DNA from: Actinoallomurus bryophytorum
Lineage (GTDB): Bacteria > Actinomycetota > Actinomycetes > Streptosporangiales > Streptosporangiaceae
DNA: 64,000 bases
Assembly (NCBI RefSeq): GCF_006716425.1
Contig: NZ_VFOZ01000001.1
Span: 6,324,001-6,388,000, forward strand
Direction of reading: 5' to 3'
Below, piece after piece: positions 42,570 to 51,018 of the stretch. The notes beneath the pieces are model-generated. The model made no database searches, was not told where the DNA came from, and was given only the letters and a program-made list of their open reading frames with translations. Every line of letters begins with the position of its first letter. Positions within the stretch are counted from its first letter, which is position 1. Made by a program: the position numbers and the translations under genes.

Positions 42570-42929
42570 GTGCATGCGTTCGATGTGCTCGGTGATCCGG
42601 TGCGCCGCAGGATCCTGGAGCTGCTCGCCGACGGCGAGCAGACCTCCGGTGCCCTGTGCTCGGTCATCCAGGAGGAGTTCGGGATCTCCCAGCCGGCCGT
42701 GTCGCAACACCTCAAGGTGCTGCGCGAGGCCGGTTTCGCGACCGTACGCCCGGAGGGGACCCGGCGGCTGTACGCGGTGGCCTCCGGGCCACTGCGCGAG
42801 GTCGACGCCTGGCTCGACCGCTTCCGGCATTACTGGACCCCGCATCTGGACGCGCTGGCCACAGAGCTGGCCCGGGGCAGGCGCCAACGCCGCCGCGAGC
42901 CGGAGAACAGAGGTGAAAGCGATGATTGA
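42570..42929 (+). CDS. ArsR-family winged-helix regulator
   Basis: A 119-residue repressor-type protein. It begins VHAFDVLGDPVRRRILELLADGEQTSGAL, has the recognition helix ISQPAVSQHLKVLREAGF and the wing VRPEGTRRLYAVASGPL, then a dimer helix. No metal-binding C-x-C-x-x-D motif is present, so this is the non-metal ArsR branch commonly paired with SRPBCC/AHSA1 proteins. GTG 42570 places the start directly after the dyad. The end overlaps the SRPBCC start by eight bases, implying coupled expression and autoregulation. Confidence 0.88.
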   Translation: MHAFDVLGDPVRRRILELLADGEQTSGALCSVIQEEFGISQPAVSQHLKVLREAGFATVRPEGTRRLYAVASGPLREVDAWLDRFRHYWTPHLDALATELARGRRQRRREPENRGESDD

Positions 42930-43569
42930 CGTCACCGAGCAGATCAATGCCGTCCGCCGTACGGTCGGCAAGCGCGTCCTGGAGGCCGGCGAGGCCCGTA
43001 CCGTCACGATCTCCCAGACCTACGACGCGACCGTCGAGGACGTCTGGGACGCCTGCACCGACCCGGAGCGCATCCCCCGCTGGTTCCTGCCCGTCACGGG
43101 CGACCTGCGCCTGGGCGGGCGGTTCCAGATCGAGGGCAACGCGGGCGGCACGGTCGAGCGGTGCGACCCGCCGAAGAGTTACGCCACCACGTGGGAGTTC
43201 GGCGGGATGACGAGCTGGCTCGAGGTCCGTCTCACCCCCGAGCCGGACGGCGGTACGCGGTTCGAGCTCGAGCACACCGCGCACGTCGACGAGCACTGGG
43301 CCGAGTTCGGACCGGGCGCGGTCGGCATCGGCTGGGACATGGCGGTCGTGGGGCTGGTCCTGCACCTGTCATCCGGCAAGGCCGTCGACCCGCAGGAGGG
43401 CGCGGCGTGGGGCGCGTCGGAGGAGGGCCGGCGATTCATGACCCTCAGCAGCGAGCGCTGGTACGAGGCCGACGTCGCCGCGGGCGCGGACGAGCCCGCC
43501 GCGCGTGCGGCGGCCGACCGCACCATCGCCGCCTACACCGCGGTCCCCCCGTCCGAGGACACCGTCTAG
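42922..43569 (+). CDS. SRPBCC (AHSA1-type) domain protein
   Basis: A 215-residue protein with the START/AHSA1 ligand-binding fold: TVTISQTYDATVEDVWDACTDPERIPRWFLPV, then GGRFQIEGNAGGTVERCDPPKSYATTWEFGG and the strand-turn TRFELEHTAHVDEHW. It is coupled to the ArsR regulator upstream, the arrangement in which the small ligand-binding protein is the ArsR-controlled gene. ATG follows AGAGGTG. Ligand unknown. Confidence 0.87.
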   Translation: MIDVTEQINAVRRTVGKRVLEAGEARTVTISQTYDATVEDVWDACTDPERIPRWFLPVTGDLRLGGRFQIEGNAGGTVERCDPPKSYATTWEFGGMTSWLEVRLTPEPDGGTRFELEHTAHVDEHWAEFGPGAVGIGWDMAVVGLVLHLSSGKAVDPQEGAAWGASEEGRRFMTLSSERWYEADVAAGADEPAARAAADRTIAAYTAVPPSEDTV

Positions 43570-43613
43570 ACGAGTGGTGCCGAGCATGACGCGGGTCTCA
43601 GTGGGTCGCGACG

Positions 43614-44405
43614 CTACGCCTGGGGGCCGGCCGGCGGCTCCGGCAGCCGCTCCATCCGGGTCCAGCGGGCCCAGCCGCGTTCGCGCATCAGGTCCAGCAG
43701 CCGCGCCGCCCGCGGGTCGGACTCGACGACCAGTGTGTCCATGAGGTCGAACGGCAGATCGTCGTGTGCCGCCTCGCCGAAGTCCATCTCCCCGGAGGCG
43801 TATGCCTCCTCGGCGAGGCCGGCCATGATGTCGGCGGCCTCTTCCAGACGCGGGTCGTCGCTCGCGTCGCTTTCGTAGATCTCCGACAGGACCCGATAGA
43901 GCCGGACGACTCGCGGGTCCTCGAGCTGCGCGAACTTCCCGGGCATCAACGCGCCGATGCGGTCGGGCCAGCGAGCCGCAAGCAGGATCCACCCGGCCCG
44001 CTCGCCCTCCACCATCCGCTCTGACACCCCGATCTCCCGAAGCCGATCGAGATAGGGGATCACCTCCGGTGGGAGCGCCAGACTTTCCAAGGCGGCGAGC
44101 TGCGCGATGTGTTCGCGGCTGGTCTCCAGCCGTTCGATCTCGTCGCGTAGCCGGCTGTCGATCCGCTGGACCGCTTCGGCGAAGGTCGATGCGTCGGCTT
44201 CGAGCATCTGACCGATCTGAGACAGCGGTACGCCGGCGTCGGCGAGAGTGCGGATCTTGATGAGGGACAAGACCGCCGTCGGCCCGTACCGCCGGTAACC
44301 CGAAGCGTCCCGTTCCGGCTCGGGCAGGAGCCCGATCTGGTGATAGTGCCGAACCGCCCGCGCCGTGACGCCGACGTACGCCGCGAGTTGACCGATCGTC
44401 AGCAT
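43614..44405 (-). CDS. MerR-family transcriptional regulator
   Basis: A 263-residue regulator with the N-terminal MerR winged helix: LTIGQLAAYVGVTARAVRHYHQIGLLPEPERDASGYRRYGPTAV, then LSLIKIRTLADAGVPLSQI. A coiled-coil dimer helix follows (residues ~75-125, RLRDEIERLETSREHIAQLAALE), and a C-terminal ~130-residue effector domain that I do not recognise. It lies last in a leftward operon behind an ABC permease and ATPase. The perfect dyad upstream of that operon (46058-46072) has the geometry of a MerR operator, so it likely controls its own unit. Confidence 0.87.
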   Translation of the reverse strand: MLTIGQLAAYVGVTARAVRHYHQIGLLPEPERDASGYRRYGPTAVLSLIKIRTLADAGVPLSQIGQMLEADASTFAEAVQRIDSRLRDEIERLETSREHIAQLAALESLALPPEVIPYLDRLREIGVSERMVEGERAGWILLAARWPDRIGALMPGKFAQLEDPRVVRLYRVLSEIYESDASDDPRLEEAADIMAGLAEEAYASGEMDFGEAAHDDLPFDLMDTLVVESDPRAARLLDLMRERGWARWTRMERLPEPPAGPQA

Positions 44406-44449
44406 GTTCTGTCCTGCCCTCGACTCGCCCGGACCTGGCCGACGCCGGC

Positions 44450-45211
44450 TCAGGAGACCTTTCGACGGTAGGAGATGCCGGCGAAGGCGTAGGCGACGAT
44501 GAGGATGCCGACGCACCAGGCGAGGGCGGTCCAGATGCCGGTGCCGACCGGCCGCTGGGCGAACAGGTCGCGGATCGCGTTGACGATGGAGGTCACCGGC
44601 TGGTGTTCGGCGAAGGCGCGAACCGGGCCCGGCATGGTGCCCGTGGGCACGAAGGCCGAGCTGATGAACGGCAGGAAGATGAGCGGGTAGGAGAACGCGC
44701 CCGCGCCGTCCACGGACTTCGCGGTGAGGCCGGGGATGACGGCGATCCAGGTCAACGCCAGGGTGAACAGGACGAGGATGCCGGCGACCGCGAGCCAGGC
44801 CGGCACTCCGGCGCCCGAGCGGAAGCCCATGAGCAGGGCGACGCCGGCGACGACCACGAGTGAGATCACATTGGCGACCAGGGAGGTCAGGACGTGCGCC
44901 CACAGCACGGAGGATCGTGCGATCGGCATGGACTGGAAGCGCTCGAAGATCCCGCCCTGCATGTCCGTGAAGAGCCGGAGCGCGGTGTAGGCGATGCCCG
45001 ACGCGATCGTGATGAGCAGGATCCCGGGCAGCATGTAGTTGACATACGAGAGCGTCCCGGTGTCGATCGCGCCGCCGAACACGTAGACGAACAGCAGCAT
45101 CATGGCGATCGGTGTGATCGTGGTCGTGATGATGGTGTCCAGGCTGCGTGTGACGTGGCGCATGGTCCGTCCTGTGAGGACCGCGGTGTCGCCCAGGAAA
45201 TGCGTGGCCAT
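44450..45211 (-). CDS. ABC-2 type drug-export permease (DrrB-like)
   Basis: A 253-residue membrane protein with six hydrophobic spans. SLDTIITTTITPIAMMLLFVYVFGG is the start of the ABC-2 permease region, and GIFERFQSMPIARSSVLWAHVLTSLVANVISLVVV is the family's cytoplasmic-loop signature. The C-terminus holds the last spans. It lies 9 bases after the ATPase gene and is the partner of a DrrA-like ATPase, so it probably exports a lipophilic drug. Confidence 0.87.
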   Translation of the reverse strand: MATHFLGDTAVLTGRTMRHVTRSLDTIITTTITPIAMMLLFVYVFGGAIDTGTLSYVNYMLPGILLITIASGIAYTALRLFTDMQGGIFERFQSMPIARSSVLWAHVLTSLVANVISLVVVAGVALLMGFRSGAGVPAWLAVAGILVLFTLALTWIAVIPGLTAKSVDGAGAFSYPLIFLPFISSAFVPTGTMPGPVRAFAEHQPVTSIVNAIRDLFAQRPVGTGIWTALAWCVGILIVAYAFAGISYRRKVS

Positions 45212-45220
45212 TGTCGTCCC

Positions 45221-46039
45221 TTACTTCTCGCTCGACCGGGTCTTGTGGTCCTGGCCGTCCTTGTCGCCTTCGCCGACGACCGCGAAGAAGACGTCTTCGA
45301 GGGAGGGCTGCTTCTCGACGTATTCGACCTTGGCGGGCGGCAGCAGCCGTCTGAGCTCGGCCAGGGTGCCGTTGACGATGATCCGTCCCTGGTGGAGGAT
45401 CGCGATCCGGTCGGCGAGCTGTTCGGCCTCGTCCAGGTACTGAGTCGTGAGCAGCACGGTCGTGCCGCCCTCGGCGAGCTCCTTGACGGCCTGCCACACG
45501 TCGATGCGCGCCTCCGGGTCCAGCCCGGCCGTCGGCTCGTCGAGGAAGATGAGGGGCGGACTCCCGATGAGACTCATCGCGATGTCCAGACGGCGGCGCA
45601 TCCCACCGGAGTACGTCGCCGCCCTCCGGGCGCCCGCCTCGGTCAGCGAGAAGCGCCTCAGCAGCTCGTCCGCGATCGCGCCCGGGTCCGTGAGGTGCCT
45701 CAACCTGGCGACCAGGACGAGGTTCTCCCGGCCGCTGAGGATCTCGTCGACCGCCGCGAACTGCCCGGTGAGACTGATGGACTCGCGTACGCCGGCGGCC
45801 TGCGTCGCGACATCGAAGCCGTTGACCCGGGCGGTCCCGGTGTCGGCCTTGAGCAGCGTGGACAGGATCTTCACGACCGTGGTCTTGCCCGCCCCGTTCG
45901 AGCCGAGCAGGGCGAAGATGCTGCCCCGCGCCACGTCGAGGTCCACGCCGCGCAGCACACGCAGCTCCTTGTACGACTTCTCCAAGCCCTGCACGTGGAT
46001 CGCAGGCCCCGGGACCTGATCGGTTGGGGGGATGCTCAT
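45221..46039 (-). CDS. ABC transporter ATPase, daunorubicin-resistance (DrrA) type
   Basis: A 272-residue ATPase of the DrrA class. Walker A GSNGAGKTT is near residue 46, the signature region TYSGGMRRRLDIAMSLIG (the YSGGMRRRLD form is typical of DrrA), Walker B LIFLDEPTAGLDPEAR, and the His/Gln switch LLTTQYLDEAEQLADRI. I prefer ATG 46039 (MSIPPTDQ); an in-frame ATG at 46051 is possible. It is first in the operon with permease and MerR genes, directly behind a MerR-type dyad. Expected to drive efflux of a drug-like compound. Confidence 0.88.
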   Translation of the reverse strand: MSIPPTDQVPGPAIHVQGLEKSYKELRVLRGVDLDVARGSIFALLGSNGAGKTTVVKILSTLLKADTGTARVNGFDVATQAAGVRESISLTGQFAAVDEILSGRENLVLVARLRHLTDPGAIADELLRRFSLTEAGARRAATYSGGMRRRLDIAMSLIGSPPLIFLDEPTAGLDPEARIDVWQAVKELAEGGTTVLLTTQYLDEAEQLADRIAILHQGRIIVNGTLAELRRLLPPAKVEYVEKQPSLEDVFFAVVGEGDKDGQDHKTRSSEK

Positions 46040-46057
46040 GGCAGCCAGCATGAAGGG

Positions 46058-46078
46058 TTGACGCAGCGTCAAGGTCAA
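46058..46078 (-). promoter_or_regulatory. MerR-type operator at the drug-export operon promoter
   Basis: TTGACGC-A-GCGTCAA (46058-46072) is a perfect 15-bp dyad. Directly beside it on the minus strand is TTGACC (46078-46073) as a -35. A 19-base spacer would contain the whole dyad, the spacing MerR proteins act upon. The -10 (46053-46048, TCATGC) is poor, which is normal for activator-dependent MerR promoters. The first ATG lies close by. Confidence 0.6.
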
Positions 46079-46150
46079 GCCCGCAGCGCGAATTCACACT
46101 CGGCCGATTCCCGGGTGACCGCGACCGGGCCCTGGCCGCGCCGACTCTGG

Positions 46151-46909
46151 TCAGGCGTCGCGGCGGGTGAAAAGCCGGCCGCCCGCGACCAGGGTCACGG
46201 CCGCGTACAGGAACAGCACGGCCAGGCCCGTCCACGGCGACAGTGTGCCGGCCTCCGCGCGGGAGACGGCCAGCGAGTCGCCGACGATCGCCAGCGGTAC
46301 GTACCGCACGACCGACGGGGCGAGTGCGAACAGGAGCTCACCGCCGACGAACACCACGCCGGCGTAGACCGCGAGTGCGGCGGCCGAGTGGCGGATCACG
46401 GCGCCCAGGCCGAGGCCGAAGAGCCCGACCAGGGCGATTCCCGCGCCGGACAGCAGTACCGCTCGCAGCACGCCCGGCTGGCCGAGCGCAGGCGGCGGTA
46501 TCCGGCCGGGCAGCGCGGCCCGGCCGGCCGTGAACGCGAGGAACGCCGTGGCCTCACCGACGGCGAGGGTCACCCCGCCGAAGACCGCCGCCTTGGCGGC
46601 CAGCAGGAGTGACCGGCCGGGTACGGCGGCGAGCGTCGCGCGGATCATTCCGGAGGAGTACTCGCCCGTCATCGTGAGCACGCCGAGAACACCGATCAGC
46701 AGCAGGCCCGGCGCGACGCCGGCCAGCACGTTGTTGGTCAGGTCGCCGGACGCGTCCTTGGTCTTGGCCCCCACCGCGACCGCGATGCCGGTCGCGCCTG
46801 CCACGGTCGCCGCGAGCGTCCACCACGTCGAGCGCAGGCTGCGCAGTTTGATCCACTCCATCCGCGACGCCTGGGCGAAACGGCGGAGCGTGCCGGGTTC
46901 GGCGATCAT
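46151..46909 (-). CDS. ABC-2 type permease (second exporter)
   Basis: A 252-residue permease with about six membrane spans. After MEWIKLRSLRSTWWTLAATVAGATG (the usual ABC-2 entry helix) it has LTMTGEYSSGMIRATLAAVPGRSLLLAAKAAVFGG, a common motif in actinobacterial exporters with a cognate ATPase. It overlaps the ATPase gene by four bases (ATGA). Substrate unknown, not regulated by any visible adjacent factor. Confidence 0.87.
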   Translation of the reverse strand: MIAEPGTLRRFAQASRMEWIKLRSLRSTWWTLAATVAGATGIAVAVGAKTKDASGDLTNNVLAGVAPGLLLIGVLGVLTMTGEYSSGMIRATLAAVPGRSLLLAAKAAVFGGVTLAVGEATAFLAFTAGRAALPGRIPPPALGQPGVLRAVLLSGAGIALVGLFGLGLGAVIRHSAAALAVYAGVVFVGGELLFALAPSVVRYVPLAIVGDSLAVSRAEAGTLSPWTGLAVLFLYAAVTLVAGGRLFTRRDA

Positions 46910-47673
46910 GAGGTCTTCCTCTCGTGAGTGACGGGAGCGGCCGAGCCGCGGTACTCGGTGCTGGCCGAGGTCAGCGTCAGGAACGCCTCTTCCAGCGAGC
47001 CGTACGACGCGGAGAGTTCGGCGACCGACGTGTCGGCGACGAGCCGCCCGGCGCCGATCACCACGAGCCGGTCGGCGGTGAGGGCCATCTCACTGATCAG
47101 ATGGCTGGAGACGAACACCGTGCGGCCCTCGGCGGCCAGCGACCTCAGCAGGGTCCGCAGCCAGCGGATCCCCTCGGGGTCCAGGCCGTTGACCGGCTCG
47201 TCCATCACCAGCACGCCCGGGTCGCCGAGCAGCGCCGTCGCGACGCCGAGCCGCTGGGCCATGCCGAGCGAGAACCTCCCCGCCCGCCGGTGCGCCGCCT
47301 CGGTGAGGCCGACCAGGCCGAGCACCTCATCCACCCGCGACCGCGGGATGTCGTTGCCGGCCGCCAGCGCCCTCAGATGGGCGACGGCGGACCGGCCGGG
47401 GTGGAACGCCTTCGCCTCGAGCAGCGCCCCGACCTCGCGGAGCGGCCGGCGCAGCTCCCGGTAACGGCGCCCGCCGATCCGCGCCTGGCCGGCGTCCGGC
47501 GTGTCCAGGCCCAGGATCATCCTCATGGTGGTCGACTTGCCGGCGCCATTGGGGCCGAGAAAACCGGTGACGGCGCCGGGCCGTACCGCGAAACCGAGCC
47601 GGTCCACGGCGAGCGTGGAGCGATAGCGCTTGGTCAGCCCGCGAACCTCGATGGTCCGCTCTGCGTCACTCAC
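46906..47673 (-). CDS. ABC transporter ATPase (second exporter)
   Basis: A 255-residue ATPase partnering the ABC-2 permease it overlaps. Walker A GPNGAGKST, signature FSLGMAQRLGVATALLG, Walker B VLVMDEPVNGLDPEGI, and the switch VFVSSHLISEM are all intact. The FSLGMAQRLG form is characteristic of the multidrug/bacitracin-type ABC-2 group. I start at GTG 47673 (VSDAERTIEV), preceded by GAGAGGA. The permease gene follows. Confidence 0.87.
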   Translation of the reverse strand: MSDAERTIEVRGLTKRYRSTLAVDRLGFAVRPGAVTGFLGPNGAGKSTTMRMILGLDTPDAGQARIGGRRYRELRRPLREVGALLEAKAFHPGRSAVAHLRALAAGNDIPRSRVDEVLGLVGLTEAAHRRAGRFSLGMAQRLGVATALLGDPGVLVMDEPVNGLDPEGIRWLRTLLRSLAAEGRTVFVSSHLISEMALTADRLVVIGAGRLVADTSVAELSASYGSLEEAFLTLTSASTEYRGSAAPVTHERKTS

Positions 47674-47795
47674 CTGGCGTCCTCTCACTGGCGGGTTCGG
47701 ACGCTTCAATGCTTTCGACCGGCGGTCGCCGGGGCGATGGTGTGGTCACGAGAATCCGGAGTTCGGGTTACCCCACCCCGCCCGGACCGCTCTGA

Positions 47796-47918
47796 ACGGA
47801 CCGCCACCACCTGCCGCGCCTCCTGTCGGGAGGCAGTGGCAACTGCGCCTCCGGTGGCCGCACGTTCTTCCAGCCGATCACCGAGATCCTCAGTGCGTAC
47901 GGTCTGAGCGTGTACTGA
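47796..47918 (+). pseudogene. C-terminal fragment of a streptogrisin-like S1 serine protease
   Basis: In the plus frame from 47796 the sequence reads [20 protein letters not shown] (47817-47876) and then [13 protein letters not shown] followed by TGA at 47916-47918. This is the C-terminal end of secreted chymotrypsin-like actinomycete proteases, whose ends read GGSGNC(R/K)xGGxTxxQPVxxxLxAYGxxL. The catalytic Ser, Asp and His lie further upstream and are absent; an in-frame stop lies at 47793-47795. No start codon or signal is present, so this is a relic of a lost protease gene between two unrelated units. Confidence 0.75.
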
Positions 47919-47955
47919 CCCGAATCGCTGCGGTACACGCGTGCCACGCTGCACT

Positions 47956-48945
47956 ATGGACGTCGTGACGGGTAGTGACGGCGCGGCTATTTCCGGTGAT
48001 CTTCCGTGGTCGACGGCCGAGGTGGCGGGCTCGGCGCGGCTGGAGGCGTTACGTGCCCAGCGGACCCATCCGGCGCTGCTGTGGTTCGGGCCGACGTACG
48101 GCGTGATGGAGCGCACCGGTGCCGGCTGGCTGATGAGCACGATGACCGATCAGACGCCACAGTCCGCGCGCAACGCCCTCGGCTGGTGGTTCCGGATCAT
48201 GGCCCGCCGCAGGTCGACGGCCGAGGCGGCGCGTGAGGAGTTCTGGGAGGCGTCGGCCCTGCTGGAGCGCGAGCGTCTCAACGAGCTGACGGTGGCCGGC
48301 CGGAGGTTCCGCGTCGTACGGGCGGACCGGTTCTACCGGTACGGGCTGAGCGGCCCCGAGCAGCCGCGATCCACCGACTCCGACACCGACCGCACCGGCG
48401 GCCGGGCCGGCTTCGACCTGCTGACCGCGGGGCTGCTGGGGCCGGCCGAGACGCCGGGCGGCGCCGCGCTGCTGGGGGAGCGGTGGGAGGCCGTGCCCGA
48501 GGGCGCGGTGGTACCCACCGAGGTCACCGTCGACGCGCGCAAGGCCCTCACCACGCATCCGAAGATCGCGCTGCTGGCCCCGCGCTATGCCGTCACGGAG
48601 CAGAAGGACGGGCACTGGCCCGCCCAGACGGACGCCACCCCGTCCCCCTACGACGCCCGCCGCGCGCTGGCCATGTACTTCAGGGAGATCGTGCCGGTGC
48701 TGCTGGCGCCGCCGGACGAGGAGCTCGAGGCCTACCGGGAGGCGGCTCAGCGGCTGGAGCGGGAGCGACTGCACCAGATACGGGTCGCCGGCCGCCGATT
48801 CCGGATCATGCGCGTCGAGACGGCCGTACGCCTCGGACCCGACGGTCCGGAGCACCCTCGCCCGTCCGACCACGATCCGGACCCACCGCTCACCGGTGAG
48901 ACCGAGGAGCTGCGGACCTGGGACCTCCTCGACGAGGACGAGTGA
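47956..48945 (+). CDS. DUF5954-family protein
   Basis: A 329-residue soluble protein of the DUF5954 family, common in streptomycetes. It is built of two similar halves: first ALLWFGPTYGVMERTGAGW and RLNELTVAGRRFRVVRADRFYRYGLSGPE, later KIALLAPRYAVTEQKDGHWP and RLHQIRVAGRRFRIMRVETAVRLGPDGPE, so an internal duplication is obvious. The second half ends PRPSDHDPDPP, a family mark. No catalytic motif or TM helix is seen and the function is unknown. It ends two bases before the convergent acyltransferase gene. Confidence 0.8.
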   Translation: MDVVTGSDGAAISGDLPWSTAEVAGSARLEALRAQRTHPALLWFGPTYGVMERTGAGWLMSTMTDQTPQSARNALGWWFRIMARRRSTAEAAREEFWEASALLERERLNELTVAGRRFRVVRADRFYRYGLSGPEQPRSTDSDTDRTGGRAGFDLLTAGLLGPAETPGGAALLGERWEAVPEGAVVPTEVTVDARKALTTHPKIALLAPRYAVTEQKDGHWPAQTDATPSPYDARRALAMYFREIVPVLLAPPDEELEAYREAAQRLERERLHQIRVAGRRFRIMRVETAVRLGPDGPEHPRPSDHDPDPPLTGETEELRTWDLLDEDE

Positions 48946-48947
48946 CG

Positions 48948-49913
48948 TCAGGGCCGCAGCGCGATGCGGCCCGTGACGTTCCGCCAGTGGCGGCCGGCCC
49001 TGAGGTGGGCGACCCCGGCGCGCTGGAGGACCGTCCGCGTCGGCAGCCCGTCCAGGGGCGTCGTCAGTGTCCCGTACACGAAGCGGACGAACTCCTCGTC
49101 GGCGTCTTCCTCCTCGCCCGGCATCGGCTCGAAGCGCCGCTGGAACCGTACGATGTTCGAGTCCTCGGGCAGATACTCGGCGAGCGCCGGGTCCAGCAGC
49201 CACGAGCCGCAGGTGACGTAGCGGTAGTTCTCCTGCGGAAAGTACCGCGGGAAGAAGTCGCGCGCCCATCGCAACGACTCGTCGCAGGCCTGCGGGGTGA
49301 GCGGCCCCGACCTCGGGATGTGCAGGTCGAGCTCGTCAAGGGCGATCCGCGGCCGCGCGCGCTGGTACTGGAGCCGTCCGAGTTCGTAGAGGCCACCGCG
49401 TACGTGCAGCGTCAGCCATTCGAGCATGACCGGCCAGCCCTCGCCGTTCATCCGCCGGTCGATCGCGAGGTTGCGGCCGAGGTCGGCGAGCGTCGCCCAG
49501 GAGACCGCCTCCGGGATGCCGTGCCGCGCGTGGTACGCGAGCGCGTCCTCGACCAGTGCGAGGTAGACGTAGACGTAGAAGTGCCGCCAGGCGGGGCCGC
49601 GGTCGCGCGGCAGCCACGGACCGGGCACGAGCCAGTCGGCACCACCGAGGTCCGCGCGCACGGTCGCGACGGCGCGTTCGAGCAGCCAGCGGAGCTCGGC
49701 GGGCCACTCCGCGGACGGCCAGCCGTCGAGGATCTCGGCCGCGTCGTCCGGTGCGACGCTCAGCCGCCGCAGGAGTTCGGGAGCCGCCGCGCGAGATGGC
49801 AGGCGCGGCTCGGCCGGCGGCACGTCACCGAGCAGCCGGACCTTGTGTGCCTGCTCCACCGGCAGCCGGAGCCGCTCGGCGACCTCGGCGGCGTCGAGAC
49901 TCTGCGCGTCCAT
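48948..49913 (-). CDS. Acyltransferase with NAT-like C-terminal domain
   Basis: A 321-residue protein of the two-domain type (N-terminal helical NAT_N-like part, C-terminal GNAT-like domain). Marks are the early RLRLPVEQAHKVRLLG, and the core RHFYVYVYLALVEDALAYHARHGIPEAVSWATLADLGRNLAIDRR. ALDELDLHIPRSGPLTPQACDESLRWARDFFPRYFP follows, and the end is RVFQ-like. Acyl-CoA binding is expected from the fold family. Substrate unknown. It converges on the DUF5954 gene. Confidence 0.82.
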   Translation of the reverse strand: MDAQSLDAAEVAERLRLPVEQAHKVRLLGDVPPAEPRLPSRAAAPELLRRLSVAPDDAAEILDGWPSAEWPAELRWLLERAVATVRADLGGADWLVPGPWLPRDRGPAWRHFYVYVYLALVEDALAYHARHGIPEAVSWATLADLGRNLAIDRRMNGEGWPVMLEWLTLHVRGGLYELGRLQYQRARPRIALDELDLHIPRSGPLTPQACDESLRWARDFFPRYFPQENYRYVTCGSWLLDPALAEYLPEDSNIVRFQRRFEPMPGEEEDADEEFVRFVYGTLTTPLDGLPTRTVLQRAGVAHLRAGRHWRNVTGRIALRP

Positions 49914-49952
49914 GCCCCGATTATCGGTGCGAATCCGCGCTGGGTCCCACCG

Positions 49953-50417
49953 TCAGCCGCCCACCGCCCCGATGTCCTCCTGCCACAGGCGCGGCTGCTC
50001 GCGGATGAAGGCGGTCATCAGCTCGGCGCACTCGGCGTTGTCGAGGACGACGACCTCGACGCCGCGCCCGGCCAGGAACTCGTGCCTGCCCTCGAACGTA
50101 CGGGCCTCGCCGATGACCACGCGGGAGATGCCGAACTGCAGGATCAGGCCGCTGCAGTACCAGCAGGGGGACAATGTCGTGGCCATGGTCGTGTCGCGGT
50201 ACGAGGGACGGCGGCCGGCCGCGCGGAAGGCCGCGGTCTCACCGTGCGTCGAAGGGTCGCCGTCCTGCACCCGCCGGTTGCGTCCCCGCCCGAGCAGGGT
50301 GCCGTCGGCGGAGAACAACGCGGCACCGACGGGGATGCCGCCCTCGGCGTACCCGGCGCGTGCCTCCTCCAGGGCGACGTCCAACATCACGGCGGGATCC
50401 ACGGTGTCGCTGGTCAT
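49953..50417 (-). CDS. Nucleoside/cytosine deaminase family protein
   Basis: A 154-residue zinc-dependent deaminase of the CDA/tRNA-adenosine deaminase fold. The catalytic motif is DGDPSTHGETAAFRAAGR (H-x-E) and the metal pair is TLSPCWYCSGLIL (P-C-x-x-C). IPVGAALFSADGTLLGRGRN precedes it. The PCWYC pattern is the form seen in cytosine deaminases of yeast type. ATG 50417 is close to a GGGGAG ribosome site. A longer upstream reading was rejected. Confidence 0.87.
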   Translation of the reverse strand: MTSDTVDPAVMLDVALEEARAGYAEGGIPVGAALFSADGTLLGRGRNRRVQDGDPSTHGETAAFRAAGRRPSYRDTTMATTLSPCWYCSGLILQFGISRVVIGEARTFEGRHEFLAGRGVEVVVLDNAECAELMTAFIREQPRLWQEDIGAVGG

Positions 50418-50598
50418 CTCCCCACTATCGCCGATGAGGCCGGGAGCCGACGCGCCGTTCCGCCCGGCGTCCCGCGCGCGGCGAGGCCGCCACGGGGAGA
50501 ACCGCCGGGCGTCACCGGCACGGGACAGTAGCGCCTCACCGCCCGGTGACGGCATGATTGCCGTCTGGTCCTCGCCGGTCCGAACAGGGAGCCGTGTC

Positions 50599-51018
50599 AT
50601 GTCGATCCGGAGACGGTTGGCCCGGTTCAACAGGGTGTTCGCCAATCGCCTCCTCGGCCCGACCCTCCCGGCGCTGCCCGGCTTCGGCGCCGTGCACCAC
50701 CGCGGCCGTCGCTCCGGGCGCCCGTACCGCACTCCGGTCATGGTCTTCCGCGACGGTGAGCTCTACGTGCTCGCGCTGCCGTACGGCTCGGACTCCGACT
50801 GGGTGAAGAACGTCCTGGCCGCCGGCGGATGTGACCTGCGGACCCGCGGGCGCGGCGTTCGCCTGGTCGAGCCGAGGGTCTATGAGAACGACTCGCGGAG
50901 CGACATTCCGGCCGTCGTCCGCTGGGCGCTGAAACGGCTGGGCGCCACCGAGTTCATGGCGCTGCGGCCCGCGGACGCCGATCGGGGACCCCATCGACAC
51001 CAAGGAGAGTCAACGTGA
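50599..51018 (+). CDS. Deazaflavin (F420)-dependent nitroreductase-family protein
   Basis: A 139-residue protein of the Ddn/deazaflavin-dependent family: an Arg-rich N-terminal helix (RRRLARFNRVFANRLLGP), then GFGAVHHRGRRSGRPYRTPVMVFRDGELYVLALPYGSDSDWVKNVLAAG, the usual cofactor-binding stretch. These enzymes use reduced F420 to reduce nitro compounds or quinones. The start ATG follows AGGGAGCC. It overlaps the dienelactone hydrolase start by four bases (GTGA). Confidence 0.87.
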   Translation: MSIRRRLARFNRVFANRLLGPTLPALPGFGAVHHRGRRSGRPYRTPVMVFRDGELYVLALPYGSDSDWVKNVLAAGGCDLRTRGRGVRLVEPRVYENDSRSDIPAVVRWALKRLGATEFMALRPADADRGPHRHQGEST

